Shown: positions 25,653-35,900 of the stretch, piece by piece
How the letters are laid out: every line of letters starts with the position of its first letter
How positions within the stretch are numbered: position 1 is the first letter of the stretch
Assembly: GCF_014192155.1 (NCBI RefSeq)
Contig: NZ_JACHXO010000009.1
Span: 1 to 64,000 of the forward strand
Origin: Roseateles terrae
Lineage (GTDB): Bacteria > Pseudomonadota > Gammaproteobacteria > Burkholderiales > Burkholderiaceae_C
Direction: 5' to 3'
Length of the DNA stretch: 64,000 nt
Notes under the pieces: model-generated
Database searches by the model: none
What the model was told of the DNA's origin: nothing
Seen by the model: only the letters and a program-made list of their open reading frames with translations
Position numbers and translations under genes: made by a program

Positions 25653-26324
25653 ATGGCAGCCGTCTTTCCCCTGGAGCCCGACACCGTGACCGCGGACGCC
25701 GGGACCCTGCGCGCCACCGGCCTTCGGTCCGGCAAGACGCGCAGCGACACGCCGCGCGTGCTCATCATCCCCGGCCTGCATGACAGCGGACCCGCCCACT
25801 GGCAGACCTGGCTGGAGCAGCAGTACCGCGATGCCCACCGCGTGCGTCAACGGGACTTCAGCCAGCCGGACCTGGAGCGCTGGTCCGAGCGCATCCAGAC
25901 ACGCCTGGACCATGCCGGTCAGGGCGAGTGGATCGCCGTGGCACACAGCTTCGGCTGCCTCGCACTGGCGCACTTCCTGCAGCAGCATCCGGACGCCCCC
26001 ATCCGCGAGGCGCTGCTGGTGGCTCCTGCCGAGCCGGACAAGTTCGGTCTCTCCGAGCGTCTGCCACATCAGCGGCTGCCCTGCCCGACCGCACTGATCG
26101 CCAGCCAGAACGACCCCTGGATGAGCGCCGCCAGTGCGCTGCGCTGGGCCACTCGCTGGGGCAGCAGCTACAGCAACCTGGGCCTGGTCGGTCACATCAA
26201 TGCCGAGTCCGGCTTCGGTCCGTTCCCGCTGGCCAAACGCTGGGTGGAAGCGGCGCGGGCACGTGCCGCCAAAGCCCTCCGACCTGAGCGGGCCAGCATC
26301 CTGGAGTGGTCGTTTTCGATCTGA
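25653..26324 (+). CDS. RBBP9/YdeN-family alpha/beta serine hydrolase (second copy)
   Basis: This 223-residue paralogue of the hydrolase at 4095 has VLIIPGLHDSGPAHWQ near residue 36, the nucleophile elbow VAHSFGCLAL near residue 96, an ASQNDPWMS segment near residue 150 and GLVGHINAESGFG supplying the histidine. Substrate is unknown. It lies 10 bp after the molbindin gene with GAGGAG before its ATG. A 36-bp gap precedes the broken peroxiredoxin gene, so all three may share a transcript. Confidence 0.88.
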   Translation: MAAVFPLEPDTVTADAGTLRATGLRSGKTRSDTPRVLIIPGLHDSGPAHWQTWLEQQYRDAHRVRQRDFSQPDLERWSERIQTRLDHAGQGEWIAVAHSFGCLALAHFLQQHPDAPIREALLVAPAEPDKFGLSERLPHQRLPCPTALIASQNDPWMSAASALRWATRWGSSYSNLGLVGHINAESGFGPFPLAKRWVEAARARAAKALRPERASILEWSFSI

Positions 26325-26360
26325 CCCTTCCCCCTTTCTGTTCATTCCACGGAGACCCCC

Positions 26361-27008
26361 ATGGCCACCCTGCGCCTCGGCGACATTGCCCCAGACTTCG
26401 AACAACTTTCCACCGAAGGTCCGATCCGCTTCCATGAATGGCTGGGTGACCAATGGGGTGTGTTGTTCTCGCATCCCGCGGACTTCACGCCGGTGTGCAC
26501 GACTGAGCTGGGCACAACGGCCAAGTTGAAGGAAGACTTTGCACGGCGCAACACCAAAGTCATTGCCTTGTCCGTCGACCCGGTCGAATCGCATCACCGC
26601 TGGGTGTCGGACATCAATGACACGCAGAATACCGAGGTGAATTTCCCCATCATTGCCGATGCCGACCGCTAGGTGTCGCAGCTGTATGACCTCATCCATC
26701 CGCAGGCCAGCACCACCGCCACGGTACGGTCGGTTTTCGTGATTGATCCGCACAAGAAGATCCGATTGATCATCACCTATCCGGCGTCGACGGGCCGCAA
26801 CTTCGACGAGATCCTGCGTGTCATTGACTCCTTGCAGCTCACCGACCATCACAGCGTCGCCACGCCGGCGAACTGGAAAGAAGGTGACGATGTGGTGATC
26901 GTGCCGTCCCTGCAGGATCCAGCCGTGCTGGCGCAGAAGTTCCCCCAGGGCTGGGAGGCGGTGCGGCCCTACCTGCGGTACACGTCGCTGCCGCGGCGGC
27001 AGGCGTAG
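26361..27008 (+). pseudogene. 1-Cys peroxiredoxin (Prx6 type) interrupted by an in-frame amber codon
   Basis: The full frame would encode a 215-residue Prx6-class peroxiredoxin. The first part (103 residues) contains the peroxidatic cysteine in HPADFTPVCTTELG near residue 47. At 26670-26672 codon 104 is TAG, where relatives have Lys (AAG to TAG is one base change). The frame then continues without further damage through SQLYDLIHP, RSVFVIDP and the C-terminal Prx domain, ending at 27008. A GTG directly follows the stop, but re-initiation would give separate halves. This may be a recent loss, a sequencing error or amber readthrough. Confidence 0.85.
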
Positions 27009-27189
27009 TGATGGCGCCTGCGGCCATCAGCAGCGCGTGAACCGGACGGCATGCCGGGCCGCGCGCCGATTCTCAACGTCCGGTTGAAAGAGGTTCACGG
27101 CCAGGCCGGTTCATCGAATGGAGGAAGGATCGCAGACTGCGGTCTTTCATTCCCATCGAAGCTCGCATTGATTGCGAGGGAACCTGCTC

Positions 27190-28545
27190 ATGCTGAATCA
27201 TCAGTTGTCTTCGGACACCTCCGCACTCTCCCGCCTTGCCGCTGCGATGACAGCGGCCTCATCCCCACGACCCGTTTCGTCCGCGCAGACCTTGCCCTCA
27301 TCGCGGCCGATGTTCACGGCGATCCAGACAAAGGCCGGTCCCCATGCTGGCCGCGCCGGCCACCCCCGTTCCGGGAGCACCCGCACCTCGCATCAACGCT
27401 TCATCCGCAGCCTGCGTGAGGCGCTGCAAATGGCGGCGTTGGGGACGGCGCTCGCGCTCGTCACCGGCGTGGCACAGGCGCAAACGCCGTCCTCCGCCCC
27501 GGTGGCAAACCAACCGGCGCAGACCCGGGCGGTGGCGCATCGGATCGGAGATCTGGAAGTCGTGGCCGAGCTCCCGATCCGGCCAGGCAATGTGGCGCCA
27601 GCGGCCGGGGGGCGTGTCTTTGCGACGGTGCACCCGCTCGGGGCCCCGGCGGCGGCTCAGCTGATCGAAATCACCGGCCGCAGCAGCTATCGTCCGTGGC
27701 CCAGTGCGGCATTCCAGCGAGGCACACAGGCGCCGTCTGATGACAGGATCGATTCACCGCTGGGTTTGCAGGCGGACCATCGCGGACATCTGTGGGTCAT
27801 CGACATGGGTCTGCAGCTGGGCAAAACCCGGCTGTGGAGTTTTGACATCCGCAGCGGTCAGCAGGTCAAGCGACTGGAGCTGCCCGCCGACATCGCGCCC
27901 AAAGGCAGCTTTGTGCAGGACCTGGCGATCGATGCCGACGGTGGCTGGGCCTATCTTGCGGACATTGCGAACCCCGGCCTGATTGCGGTGAACACCACCA
28001 CGGGTGAGGCTCGGCGTTTCAGTGGTCACGCTTCGCTGCAGGCGGACCCGCAGGCGCGTATGAGCATCGGGGGCAAGGACATCCAGTTCCAGGGCACACC
28101 GGCTCAGGTGGGCGTGAATCCCATCACCCTCAGTGCCGACCGCAAGACCGTGTTCTTCGGCGCCATGAACGGTCAGCACTGGTATGAAGTGCCGGCTGCC
28201 TTGCTGCATCCCGGCGTCAGTGATTCGCAGACGGCAGCCGCGATCCGCATCATCGGCGACAAACCGGTGTCGGACGGTGCCGCCACCACGAAGGACGGAC
28301 GCCACTTCTTCACCAACCTGAACGAGTCGGGCATTGATCAGCTGGATGCGCGGGGTCGCTTGACGCCGGTGGTGAGGGATCCGCGTCTGGACTGGCCGGA
28401 CAGCGTGCATCACTTTGATGGCGGATGGCTCTATGTGTCGGTGAATCAGCTGTACAGAACGCCGGCCTTCACCGGTGGAGCGGACGAAGGAAAGCCGCCG
28501 TATCGGGTGATGCGTGTCTGGATCGGCACTGCCGACCGGCGGTAA
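27190..28545 (+). CDS. Secreted Yellow / major royal jelly-like (MRJP) family protein
   Basis: The protein is about 451 residues from the ATG at 27190, which has GAGGG about 7 bases upstream. A hydrophobic signal-like segment (MAALGTALALVTGVAQA) begins about 80 residues in, so the true start may be nearer 27310 or 27430. The mature part is a beta-propeller of the Yellow/MRJP group, with VVAELPIRPGNVA, DSPLGLQADHRGHLWVID, LADIANPGLIAVN and DWPDSVHHFDGG. Bacterial members are periplasmic or secreted with unclear roles; a lactonase-like or sugar-binding role is possible. Confidence 0.82.
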   Translation: MLNHQLSSDTSALSRLAAAMTAASSPRPVSSAQTLPSSRPMFTAIQTKAGPHAGRAGHPRSGSTRTSHQRFIRSLREALQMAALGTALALVTGVAQAQTPSSAPVANQPAQTRAVAHRIGDLEVVAELPIRPGNVAPAAGGRVFATVHPLGAPAAAQLIEITGRSSYRPWPSAAFQRGTQAPSDDRIDSPLGLQADHRGHLWVIDMGLQLGKTRLWSFDIRSGQQVKRLELPADIAPKGSFVQDLAIDADGGWAYLADIANPGLIAVNTTTGEARRFSGHASLQADPQARMSIGGKDIQFQGTPAQVGVNPITLSADRKTVFFGAMNGQHWYEVPAALLHPGVSDSQTAAAIRIIGDKPVSDGAATTKDGRHFFTNLNESGIDQLDARGRLTPVVRDPRLDWPDSVHHFDGGWLYVSVNQLYRTPAFTGGADEGKPPYRVMRVWIGTADRR

Positions 28546-28717
28546 CGAGCGGAGCAGGCAGCGGGGGCAGCGAACTGTGCTGACAAAGCGCGGTGACACC
28601 GGGTTGACGGCGTACGGCACGGGTGCCCGGGCTGACCCGCCTTCTCACCGTCAAACGCAGCCGCTAAGGTGGCATCACCACAAGGCGCAGCAGCGCTCAG
28701 CCACTGACGGAGACATC

Positions 28718-29164
28718 ATGCCCAACACCATTCAACTGCATCGCGTCGTCAAGGCGCCGCCGGAGCGTTTGTTCCGCGCCTTCACCGATCCGCTGGCCAT
28801 GAACAAATGGCTGCCGCCGCATGGCTTCGTCGGCGATGTCCACGAGATGAATGCCACGGTCGGCGGTCGGTGGCGCATGTCGTTCAAGAACTTTTCCGGC
28901 CAGGCACTGCACAGCTTTGGTGGTGAATACCTGGAGGTGGTGCCCGGCGCGCGCCTGCGCTACAGCAGCCAGTTCGACGACGCGAATCTTCCGGGGCAGA
29001 TGGTGACCACGGTTGTGTTCAAGCCGGTCTTCTGCGGGACCGAACTCAGCATCACCCAGGAAGGCATCCCGGACATGATTCCGCCTGAAGCCTGCTATCT
29101 CGGATGGCAGGAATCACTGCAATTGCTGGTGCAGTTGGTCGAGCCAGAGATTCCCAACGGGTAA
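28718..29164 (+). CDS. SRPBCC / AHSA1-like protein
   Basis: The 148-residue START/SRPBCC-fold protein begins with TIQLHRVVKAPPERLFRAFT and has the AHSA1-typical NKWLPPHGF and GGRWRMSF segments near residues 29-55. The C-terminal helix is LGWQESLQLLVQLV. Such proteins bind hydrophobic ligands, and a few act as Hsp90 co-chaperone relatives. The ATG at 28718 is supported by ACGGAG upstream. It stands alone between the MRJP-like gene and a long noncoding tract. Confidence 0.88.
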   Translation: MPNTIQLHRVVKAPPERLFRAFTDPLAMNKWLPPHGFVGDVHEMNATVGGRWRMSFKNFSGQALHSFGGEYLEVVPGARLRYSSQFDDANLPGQMVTTVVFKPVFCGTELSITQEGIPDMIPPEACYLGWQESLQLLVQLVEPEIPNG

Positions 29165-29913
29165 TCCCTTGGCCGTTGTTGGACGCTGTCGTCGGGACCG
29201 GTTTTGCGCCCAGCGAAACGGCGATGGATGTGGGTGGATCCTGTCAGGGGATGTCAGGGTCTGCGCATTTTTCCAAGCCGGCGACCCTGCCCGCGGCACA
29301 TGCGTGAAATCGGCAGCCCTTAAAAGTTCGATGCGGTTTCGCACTCGCCCCTAATTTTCGGGTCGACGTTTCTGGAAAGAGATTTTTTTGCGCCCGGTTC
29401 TGACTCCCAAGGCTGCTCGATGCCGGTCCGGGGGTGTCGACGTTTTTAAAGGTCGTTTTCAGCGTTTTCGCCGGGAGCCGCTACGCCGCCCGTTTTCCGT
29501 CCCCTCCCGGGTGTCGACGTTTTTGCAACGACATTTCCGGGCGTTTTGCGCATCACCCGCGCCCGTAGCGGCCCCTCCACTTTTTTGGGCCGGTTTTTGG
29601 CCCATTCCGGGCGTTCCTCATGCAGCCTCGATCACCACGCGCGTCGCGGCCGTTTCGACTCAACGCGTCGCCCCACCTCCGGGGCACCGTCGACCTGCCG
29701 GCGTCACGGATGTCCGATGACACCCGATCCGTGATCCCCAGATTCCCCGCCTTTCCGCCACGCTTTTTTTCTTGTTGGCTGCAAGTAAGGAAACAAGGCG
29801 ACGTCGGCGCACGACGCACTTCGGCTGATCCGTCGTTGACTTCAGAAAACCGGATCGATCTCGCTTTTCCTCAGCGCTTGTGAGGACACCGCCCTACCCC
29901 TAGCATCGCGCCC
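29165..29913. other. 749-bp noncoding tract with repeated GTCGAC motifs and T-runs
   Basis: No convincing gene is present. The 16-mer GGGTGTCGACGTTTTT occurs at 29432-29447 and again at 29509-29524, 77 bases apart. A partial copy (CGGGTCGACGTTT) lies near 29359-29371. Many T-runs (TTTTTTT at about 29384 and 29764) interrupt otherwise GC-rich DNA. TGGGCC/GGCCCA at 29586-29604 forms a hairpin without a following T-run on either strand. Composition differs from both flanking genes. It may hold an unrecognised small RNA, protein-binding array or remnant of mobile DNA. Confidence 0.5.
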
Positions 29914-32104
29914 ATGCGTGCCTGCCTCATCTCCTTGCTCCTGGCGTCCATGTCCTGGACGGCGTCCGCCCAAACCGTCGCTCCGGCGCTTGAATCGGAC
30001 CGTTCTTCCACGGAGGAGGTCAGCGTTCGCCTCATGTCTGCGTCCCGCGCGGTGCAGCCGGGGCAGACGGTCCTCCTTGGCCTCGAGCAGCGCATTGCGC
30101 CGCATTGGCATACCTACTGGCGCAATCCGGGTGATTCGGGTCAGCCCACCAGCATTCAGTGGACCCTGCCCAAGGGGGCGCAGGCCGGCGACATCCTGTG
30201 GCCGGCGCCGAAGCGGTTCGACGTCGGCCCCATCACCAACTACGGCTATGAGAACCAGACGCTGCTGCTGACGGAGCTGAAGCTGCCGCCCTCGCTGAAG
30301 TCCGGCAGTTCCGTTCGGCTGCAGGCGGAGGTGAATTGGCTGGTCTGCCAGGACTCCTGCATTCCCCAGCAGGCCACGTTGACACTGACCTTGCCCGTGG
30401 CGGCTCAGGCCGTGCCGTCGCCGGATGCCCCGGCGCTGGCATCCGCGAAGCAGGCCTTGCCCGCGCCGGCACCGATGAAGGTTGAGGCGAGCTTGCAGAA
30501 CCAGGATCTACTGATCCGATGGCCGGCCCAGGCGCTGGGCGCCGGTGCACCCGACCCTGACAAGACGCTGTTCCTGCCGCAGGACTGGGGCCGCATCCAG
30601 CATGCAGCCAAGCCGCAGCTGACCCAGGCGGACGGCGCATGGCAGTTGCGCATGCCAGTGGGTGAGCAGCCCGCACGCGCGGGACAGGTGCTGGAGGGCC
30701 TGCTGCTCGTTCATGGGCAGGCGTGGTCAGTCTCCACGATGGTCGAGGGCATTGGCGGCGCGGCCGGAGCTGGGGGTGGCGCGGGAGGCGCAGTCGCTGA
30801 CAAGGCTCAGGGCGCTGAAGCGATCGCAACAGGTCAGGCCCAGCGCTGCAGTGGTCTTGCCCTCCGGCGAAGCCGCCTCGCTCAGTCTGTGGGCTGCCAT
30901 CGGCCTGGCGCTGGTCGGCGGTCTCATCCTCAACCTGATGCCCTGCGTCTTCCCGGTGCTCGCCATCAAGGCGCTGAGTTTTCTGCACGGTGACCCCCGG
31001 GAGCATCATCGACAGGGTCTGGCCTATACCGCCGGTGTGCTGGTCGCATTCAGCGCGCTTGCCGGCGTCCTGCTGGCGCTACGGGGTGCCGGCGCCAGCG
31101 TCGGCTGGGGATTCCAGTTCCACTCACCGCTGTTTGTGCTGCTGCTGGCGTGGCTGATGTTTGTGCTGGGACTGTCGCTCGCCGGCATGCTGCACCTCGG
31201 CGTTGGCTTGACGGGTGTCGGTCAGGGCCTGGCCAGCCGCAGCGGCCTGGTGGGCAGCTTCTTCACAGGCGTGCTCGCGACCGTGGTGGCGACGCCCTGC
31301 ACGGCTCCCTTCATGGGCGCCGCCATGGCCTATGCGCTGGCGCAGCCGGCGGTGGAACTGCTGGCGGTGTTCCTCGCGCTCGGCCTCGGACTGGCGTTGC
31401 CTTATCTCGCGCTTGCCTTCTGGCCCGCACTGCAGCGGCGCATGCCGCGACCGGGTCGCTGGATGGATGTGCTCAAGCAGGCGCTGGCCTTCCCGATGTT
31501 CGGTGCCGCCATCTGGCTGGTGTGGGTGCTGGCGCAGCAGGCGGGGCCTCAGGGTGTGTTGCTTGCGCTGTCTGGCATGGGGCTGATCGCACTCGCCCTG
31601 TGGGCACGAGGCGTCAGTCGCAGCGCGGGACGAAGCGGCCGTTGGGCCGGGGGCCTCACGGCGCTCGCTTCAGTGGCTGCGGCGCTCGCCCTGCTCCCCA
31701 TGGTGCAGCCGGAAGCCACTCCCAGCGCCGTCGCCTCGGCGTCGGCCGGTGCCAGCAAGGAAGAGCCGTACTCACCGGAACGCCTGGCGGCGCTGCGCGC
31801 GCAGGGCAAGCCGGTGTTTGTGAATCTCACGGCCTCGTGGTGCATCACCTGCCTGGTGAATGAGCGGGTGGCGCTGTCGACGCCAGAGGTCAAGACGGCC
31901 TTCCAAAGCCAGGGCATCACCTATCTCAAGGGCGACTGGACTCGCCAGGATCCGCGCATCACCGAGTTGCTGGCGCGTCATGGCCGCAGTGGGGTGCCGC
32001 TGTATCTGTTCTATCCCGCCGGCCCCGGCGATGAGGCTCAGGTGCTGCCGCAGCTGCTGACGCCCGGCATCGTCACGGCGGCGGTGAGCGGATCTGCCAC
32101 CTGA
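29914..32104 (+). pseudogene. dsbD: DsbD/ScsB-type thiol:disulfide reductase with apparent +1 frameshift
   Basis: The first frame (29914-30993) encodes a signal peptide ending TASA and the DsbD N-terminal domain, with HWHTYWRNPGDSG and WLVCQDSCIPQQ. The membrane domain (PSGEAASLSLWAAIGLALVGG, then MPCVFPVLAIKAL and VVATPCTAPFMG) and the C-terminal thioredoxin motif NLTASWCITCLVNE are in the next frame, which closes at 32104. The switch fits one extra C in the CCC run at 30839-30841; removing it joins the two parts. Such proteins move electrons from cytoplasmic thioredoxin to periplasmic partners. Apart from this site both halves are intact, so recent mutation or sequence error are both likely. 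Confidence 0.85.
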
Positions 32105-32159
32105 CAAATCACCTTCCGTTCATTCCGCGCAGACCGCGCCCCACCCAGGAGACTGACCC

Positions 32160-32813
32160 ATGACGCCATTCTTCAAGACCTCCGCCTCGCAAACCAGCGT
32201 TGGCCGTCGCAGCCTGCTCGTCAGCGCCGCCTTCGTTGCACTGGCAGGGCATGGCCAGGCGCAGGCACAAGCCCAGATCGATCAGCCCGCGCCGGCGTTT
32301 TCGGTCACCGGTGCTGACGGCAAGACGGTGACGCTCGACAGCCTCAAAGGCAAGACGGTGGTGCTGGAGTGGACCAACCACGACTGCCCTTATGTGAAGA
32401 AGCACTATGGCAGCGGCAACATCCCGTCGCTGCAGAAGGAAGCCGCCGCCAAGGGCGTGGTCTGGTTGCAGGTGATCTCTTCCGCGCCCGGACAGCAGGG
32501 GCATGTTGACGGGCCCACCGCCCTCAAGCTCAATGAACAGCGGGGCGCGGCACCGGCCCAGACGCTGCTGGATCCCACCGGCCAGATGGGCAAGGCCTAC
32601 GGTGCGCAGACCTCGCCCCACCTGTTCATCATTAACCCGCAGGGGCAGCTGGTCTACAAGGGCGGCATCGACAGCATCGCCACCGCCAAGGTGGAGGACA
32701 TCGCCAAAGCTGAGCCGTATGTGAAGGTCGCGCTGACCGAACTGGCTGCCGGGAAGAAGGTGTCGCAGGCGAGCACCCGTCCCTACGGTTGCTCCATCAA
32801 ATACGCCAGCTGA
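32160..32813 (+). CDS. Periplasmic thioredoxin-fold (redoxin/AhpC-TSA) protein
   Basis: The 217-residue protein has a signal sequence (about 1-38) with twin arginines (VGRRSLLVSAAF), so Sec or Tat export is possible. The redoxin fold follows: APAFSVTGADGKTVTLDSLKGK, then EWTNHDCPYVKKHY, where a CxxC would usually sit. Only one Cys occurs there; another is near the C-terminus (YGCSIKY). It lies 55 bp after the dsbD-type gene with AGGAG upstream, so it is a likely redox partner. The single active-site Cys suggests peroxidase-like or ligand-binding use. Confidence 0.88.
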   Translation: MTPFFKTSASQTSVGRRSLLVSAAFVALAGHGQAQAQAQIDQPAPAFSVTGADGKTVTLDSLKGKTVVLEWTNHDCPYVKKHYGSGNIPSLQKEAAAKGVVWLQVISSAPGQQGHVDGPTALKLNEQRGAAPAQTLLDPTGQMGKAYGAQTSPHLFIINPQGQLVYKGGIDSIATAKVEDIAKAEPYVKVALTELAAGKKVSQASTRPYGCSIKYAS

Positions 32814-32932
32814 GCACCTCCGACGCTGCAGAAGTCCCGTCTTTGGTGAGTTCTCCCTCATTCACGGTGCTTCCGCGCTGAAACGGCCGACGTCCAGACG
32901 CTACAGTTCGCACAAAAGATTCGGGCAGTGCG

Positions 32933-35900
32933 ATGACAGTAGAAGAGCAGGCGTTGGGCGAGGGTCCGGACGCCGGGGCAGGGCCGGGCGACACGGTCCA
33001 CCTGGGACGTCGGACGGAGGTGATCCGTGCACGCCACACGCCGCTGGGCGGGGTGTGGCTGAAGCTGTTGCGCACCCCCACGCCGTCGGTGACAGATCGG
33101 GCTCGCCTGCAACGTGAATTCGACCTGGCCCAGCGCCTGGATCCGCAGCGGATTCTTCGCCCTGCCCGGCTGATTGAACATGCCGGCCGGCCCGGCCTTC
33201 TGTTTGACGATCCGACGCTGGAGCACGTCCGGACACTCCGCCAGGCGCTGCGCCCGGACGGGTTGCCGGATCAGGCGGCGACGTCGACGCCTGCCCAGCA
33301 GCCGCTGGACCAGGCGGCGGTGCTCCGCATCGCGCTCGACCTCATCGACGCCTTGCAGCATCTGCATGCGCAGGGCCTGATCCATCGCAACCTCGGCCCT
33401 GGTCAGGTGCTGCTGCTGCCAGGGGCCGGCGCACAACCCGGACGCGTGCGCCTCGCCGACCTGGGTCTTGCCGCCGAAATCGATCGTGAACGTCCGCTGG
33501 TGCAGAAGGCCGAGCTGATCGAAGCCTCGCTCGCCACGCTGGCGCCGGAGTTGACCGGCCGCATGAGCCGCGACGTCGACTACCGCGCGGATCTCTACAG
33601 CCTTGGCGCCACCCTGCTGGAGGCGCTGACCGGCGCCCCGCCGTTTCCGATCGACGATCCGGCCTGCGCCGTGCACGCGCACCTCGCCGTGCCGGCGCCG
33701 CTGGCCACGACCCGCGACCCGCGTGTGTTCGCCCCGCTGGCCAGCATCCTGGCGCACTGCCTGAACAAGGAACCCGAAGCCCGCTACCAAAGCCATCAGG
33801 CGCTGCGAAAGGATTTGCAGCTCTGCCTGGCCGCGTTGCAGCAGGGCCGGGGCCTGCCCGGTTTCCAGCCCGGCCGCGGCGACATTGCCCTGCGATTCCA
33901 GGCCAGCGGACGTCTCTACGGGCGTGAGTCGGCCCAGGCCCATCTCTCGCATGCCTTTGAACGCGCCGGTCTTGGGCAGATGCCCGGGGCGGCGCTGGTG
34001 ACCATCGCCGGCTTCTCGGGCATCGGAAAGACTGCGCTGGTGATGGCGTCCCAGCGCAGCCTGCTCGCCCAGCAAGGCCATTTCGCCGCAGCCAAGGCCA
34101 ACCAGTATGGACAGGACCCCCCCTACGGCGTGGTGCTGCAACTGCTGGCGCAGCGGGCGACGCAGGTGCTGGCCTTGCCGCCGGCCCGTCAGACCTCCTG
34201 GCGTCGACGCCTGCAGGCCTTGCCGGGGCCCAATGCGGCAGTGCTGGCGGGTGCCGTGCCCGAATTGCTGCCGCTGCTGCAACCGGTGCAGCCGCTGCTG
34301 GCGGTCGGACCCACCGAGAGCGAGAACCGCTTCCTGCGCAGTGTCAGCCAGGGCTTTGCCGCGCTGGCCGCCGAGGGCGAGCCGCAGACCTTCTTCCTGG
34401 ACGACTGGCAATGGGCGGATCGCGCGTCCCGGCGTCTGCTGCGCGAGTGTCTGGCGGACCCTGCCCTCACGCACACGCTGTTCATCCTCGCCTACCGGGA
34501 CAACGAAGTGCGCGCCGGCCATCCGATGGCGCAGGAGCTTCAGGAGTTGCGGCCGCTACTGGGTGAACGCCTGATGCCGCTGCGGCTGGGCCCGTTGACC
34601 CTGGACGACACCCGTCAGCTGCTCGCCGACAGCCTGCACCGGCCGGAGGCCACCACGTCCGCCGGGGAACCGAATGCCGCTGCGCATGCCGCTTTGCACG
34701 GCGCTGCGCACGCCGCTTCCCAAGGCACGTCGAACGATGCATCCGACGACGGATCCGATGCGGCCGCCCTGCGCGAGCTGGCCCAACTGTGCCAGTCCCG
34801 GACAGCGGGGAACCCTTTCTTCCTTCGGCGGTGGATGGAGGATCTCGGTCGACGCGGCCTCTTCCACTTCGACGCCGCGCAACAGCGCTGGACCTTCCTG
34901 CTGGACCGCATTGCTGCCACCCGCACCGCTGACAACGTGGTGGCGCTGATGCTGGAGCAGCTGGCGCAGTTGCCGGACGCGACGCAGCAGGCGCTCAGCG
35001 TGGCCGCCTTGCTGGGCACCAGCGTGGACCTGGAGAGCCTGGCCACGGCCGCCTCGGTCGACCCGGCCCGCCTGGCCGAAGATCTGCTGCCCGCCTTGCA
35101 GGCCCAGTTGCTCGTGCCGGCCAGCAGCCTCTACCGCTTCGGTCCGCAACTGCAGGGGCAGGCCAGCGATCAGGTCCGATACGCCTTCGCCCATGACCGT
35201 GTGCAGGAAGCGGCCCTGCAGCGCATTCCGCTGGAGACGCGCGGCATGCTGCAACTGCGCGTGGGACGTCTCCTGAAACGCCGCCATGAGCGGCACGCTT
35301 CTGATCAGCCCCTGCCCTACGCGGTGCTGAACCATCTCAACGCCGCACGCATGCTGCTTCGGCCGGATGTGGATGCACTGGAACGGCGGGCCCTGGCTCA
35401 GGCCAATATGGCAGCGTCCCGGCGGGCGCTCGAGGCTGCGGCCTTCGAGCCCGCTGCGGACTATGCCGACCTGGCACTCGAGCTGAACCCCGCGCAGGCA
35501 CTGCACGACGCCTGGCACCCGCATGCGGCCCGCATGGCCTATCTGGCGGGCCGACCCGAGCGCATGGAGTCGCTGCTCGCCGAGGCGCTCGCCGTCTTCA
35601 CCTCCAACGCACAGCGGGCACGCCTGCTGGAAGTGCGGATGGAGGCGTTTTATGCACAAGGCAGGCTTGCCGACACCGTTGACCTCGGGCTCGAGCTGTT
35701 GGCGCTGCTGGGCGCGGTGCTGCCTGGCCTCGATCCCGAACAGCCGCAGGCCGACCTCGCACGCCTGCTGACCTGCCTGCGCGACGAGATCCAGGATCTC
35801 GGCATCGACACCCTGGCCGCCCGTCCGCCGATGCAGGACGAAAACCGTCTGCTGCTGATCTCCATCGGCGCCAAGATGACGGCGGCGGCCTACATCGTGC

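Noticed and set aside
26670-26672. TAG as a pyrrolysine codon
   Set aside because: Pyrrolysine systems are not expected in this lineage and the replaced residue is an ordinary Lys position in the family; a point mutation is simpler.
29586-29604. TGGGCC/GGCCCA hairpin as a terminator
   Set aside because: No T-run follows it on either strand; the T-run on the plus strand precedes the stem.
29388-29720. Open frame of 110 codons in the noncoding tract before dsbD
   Set aside because: No ribosome site, Arg/Pro-rich shadow-like composition, and it runs through the repeated GTCGAC motifs.
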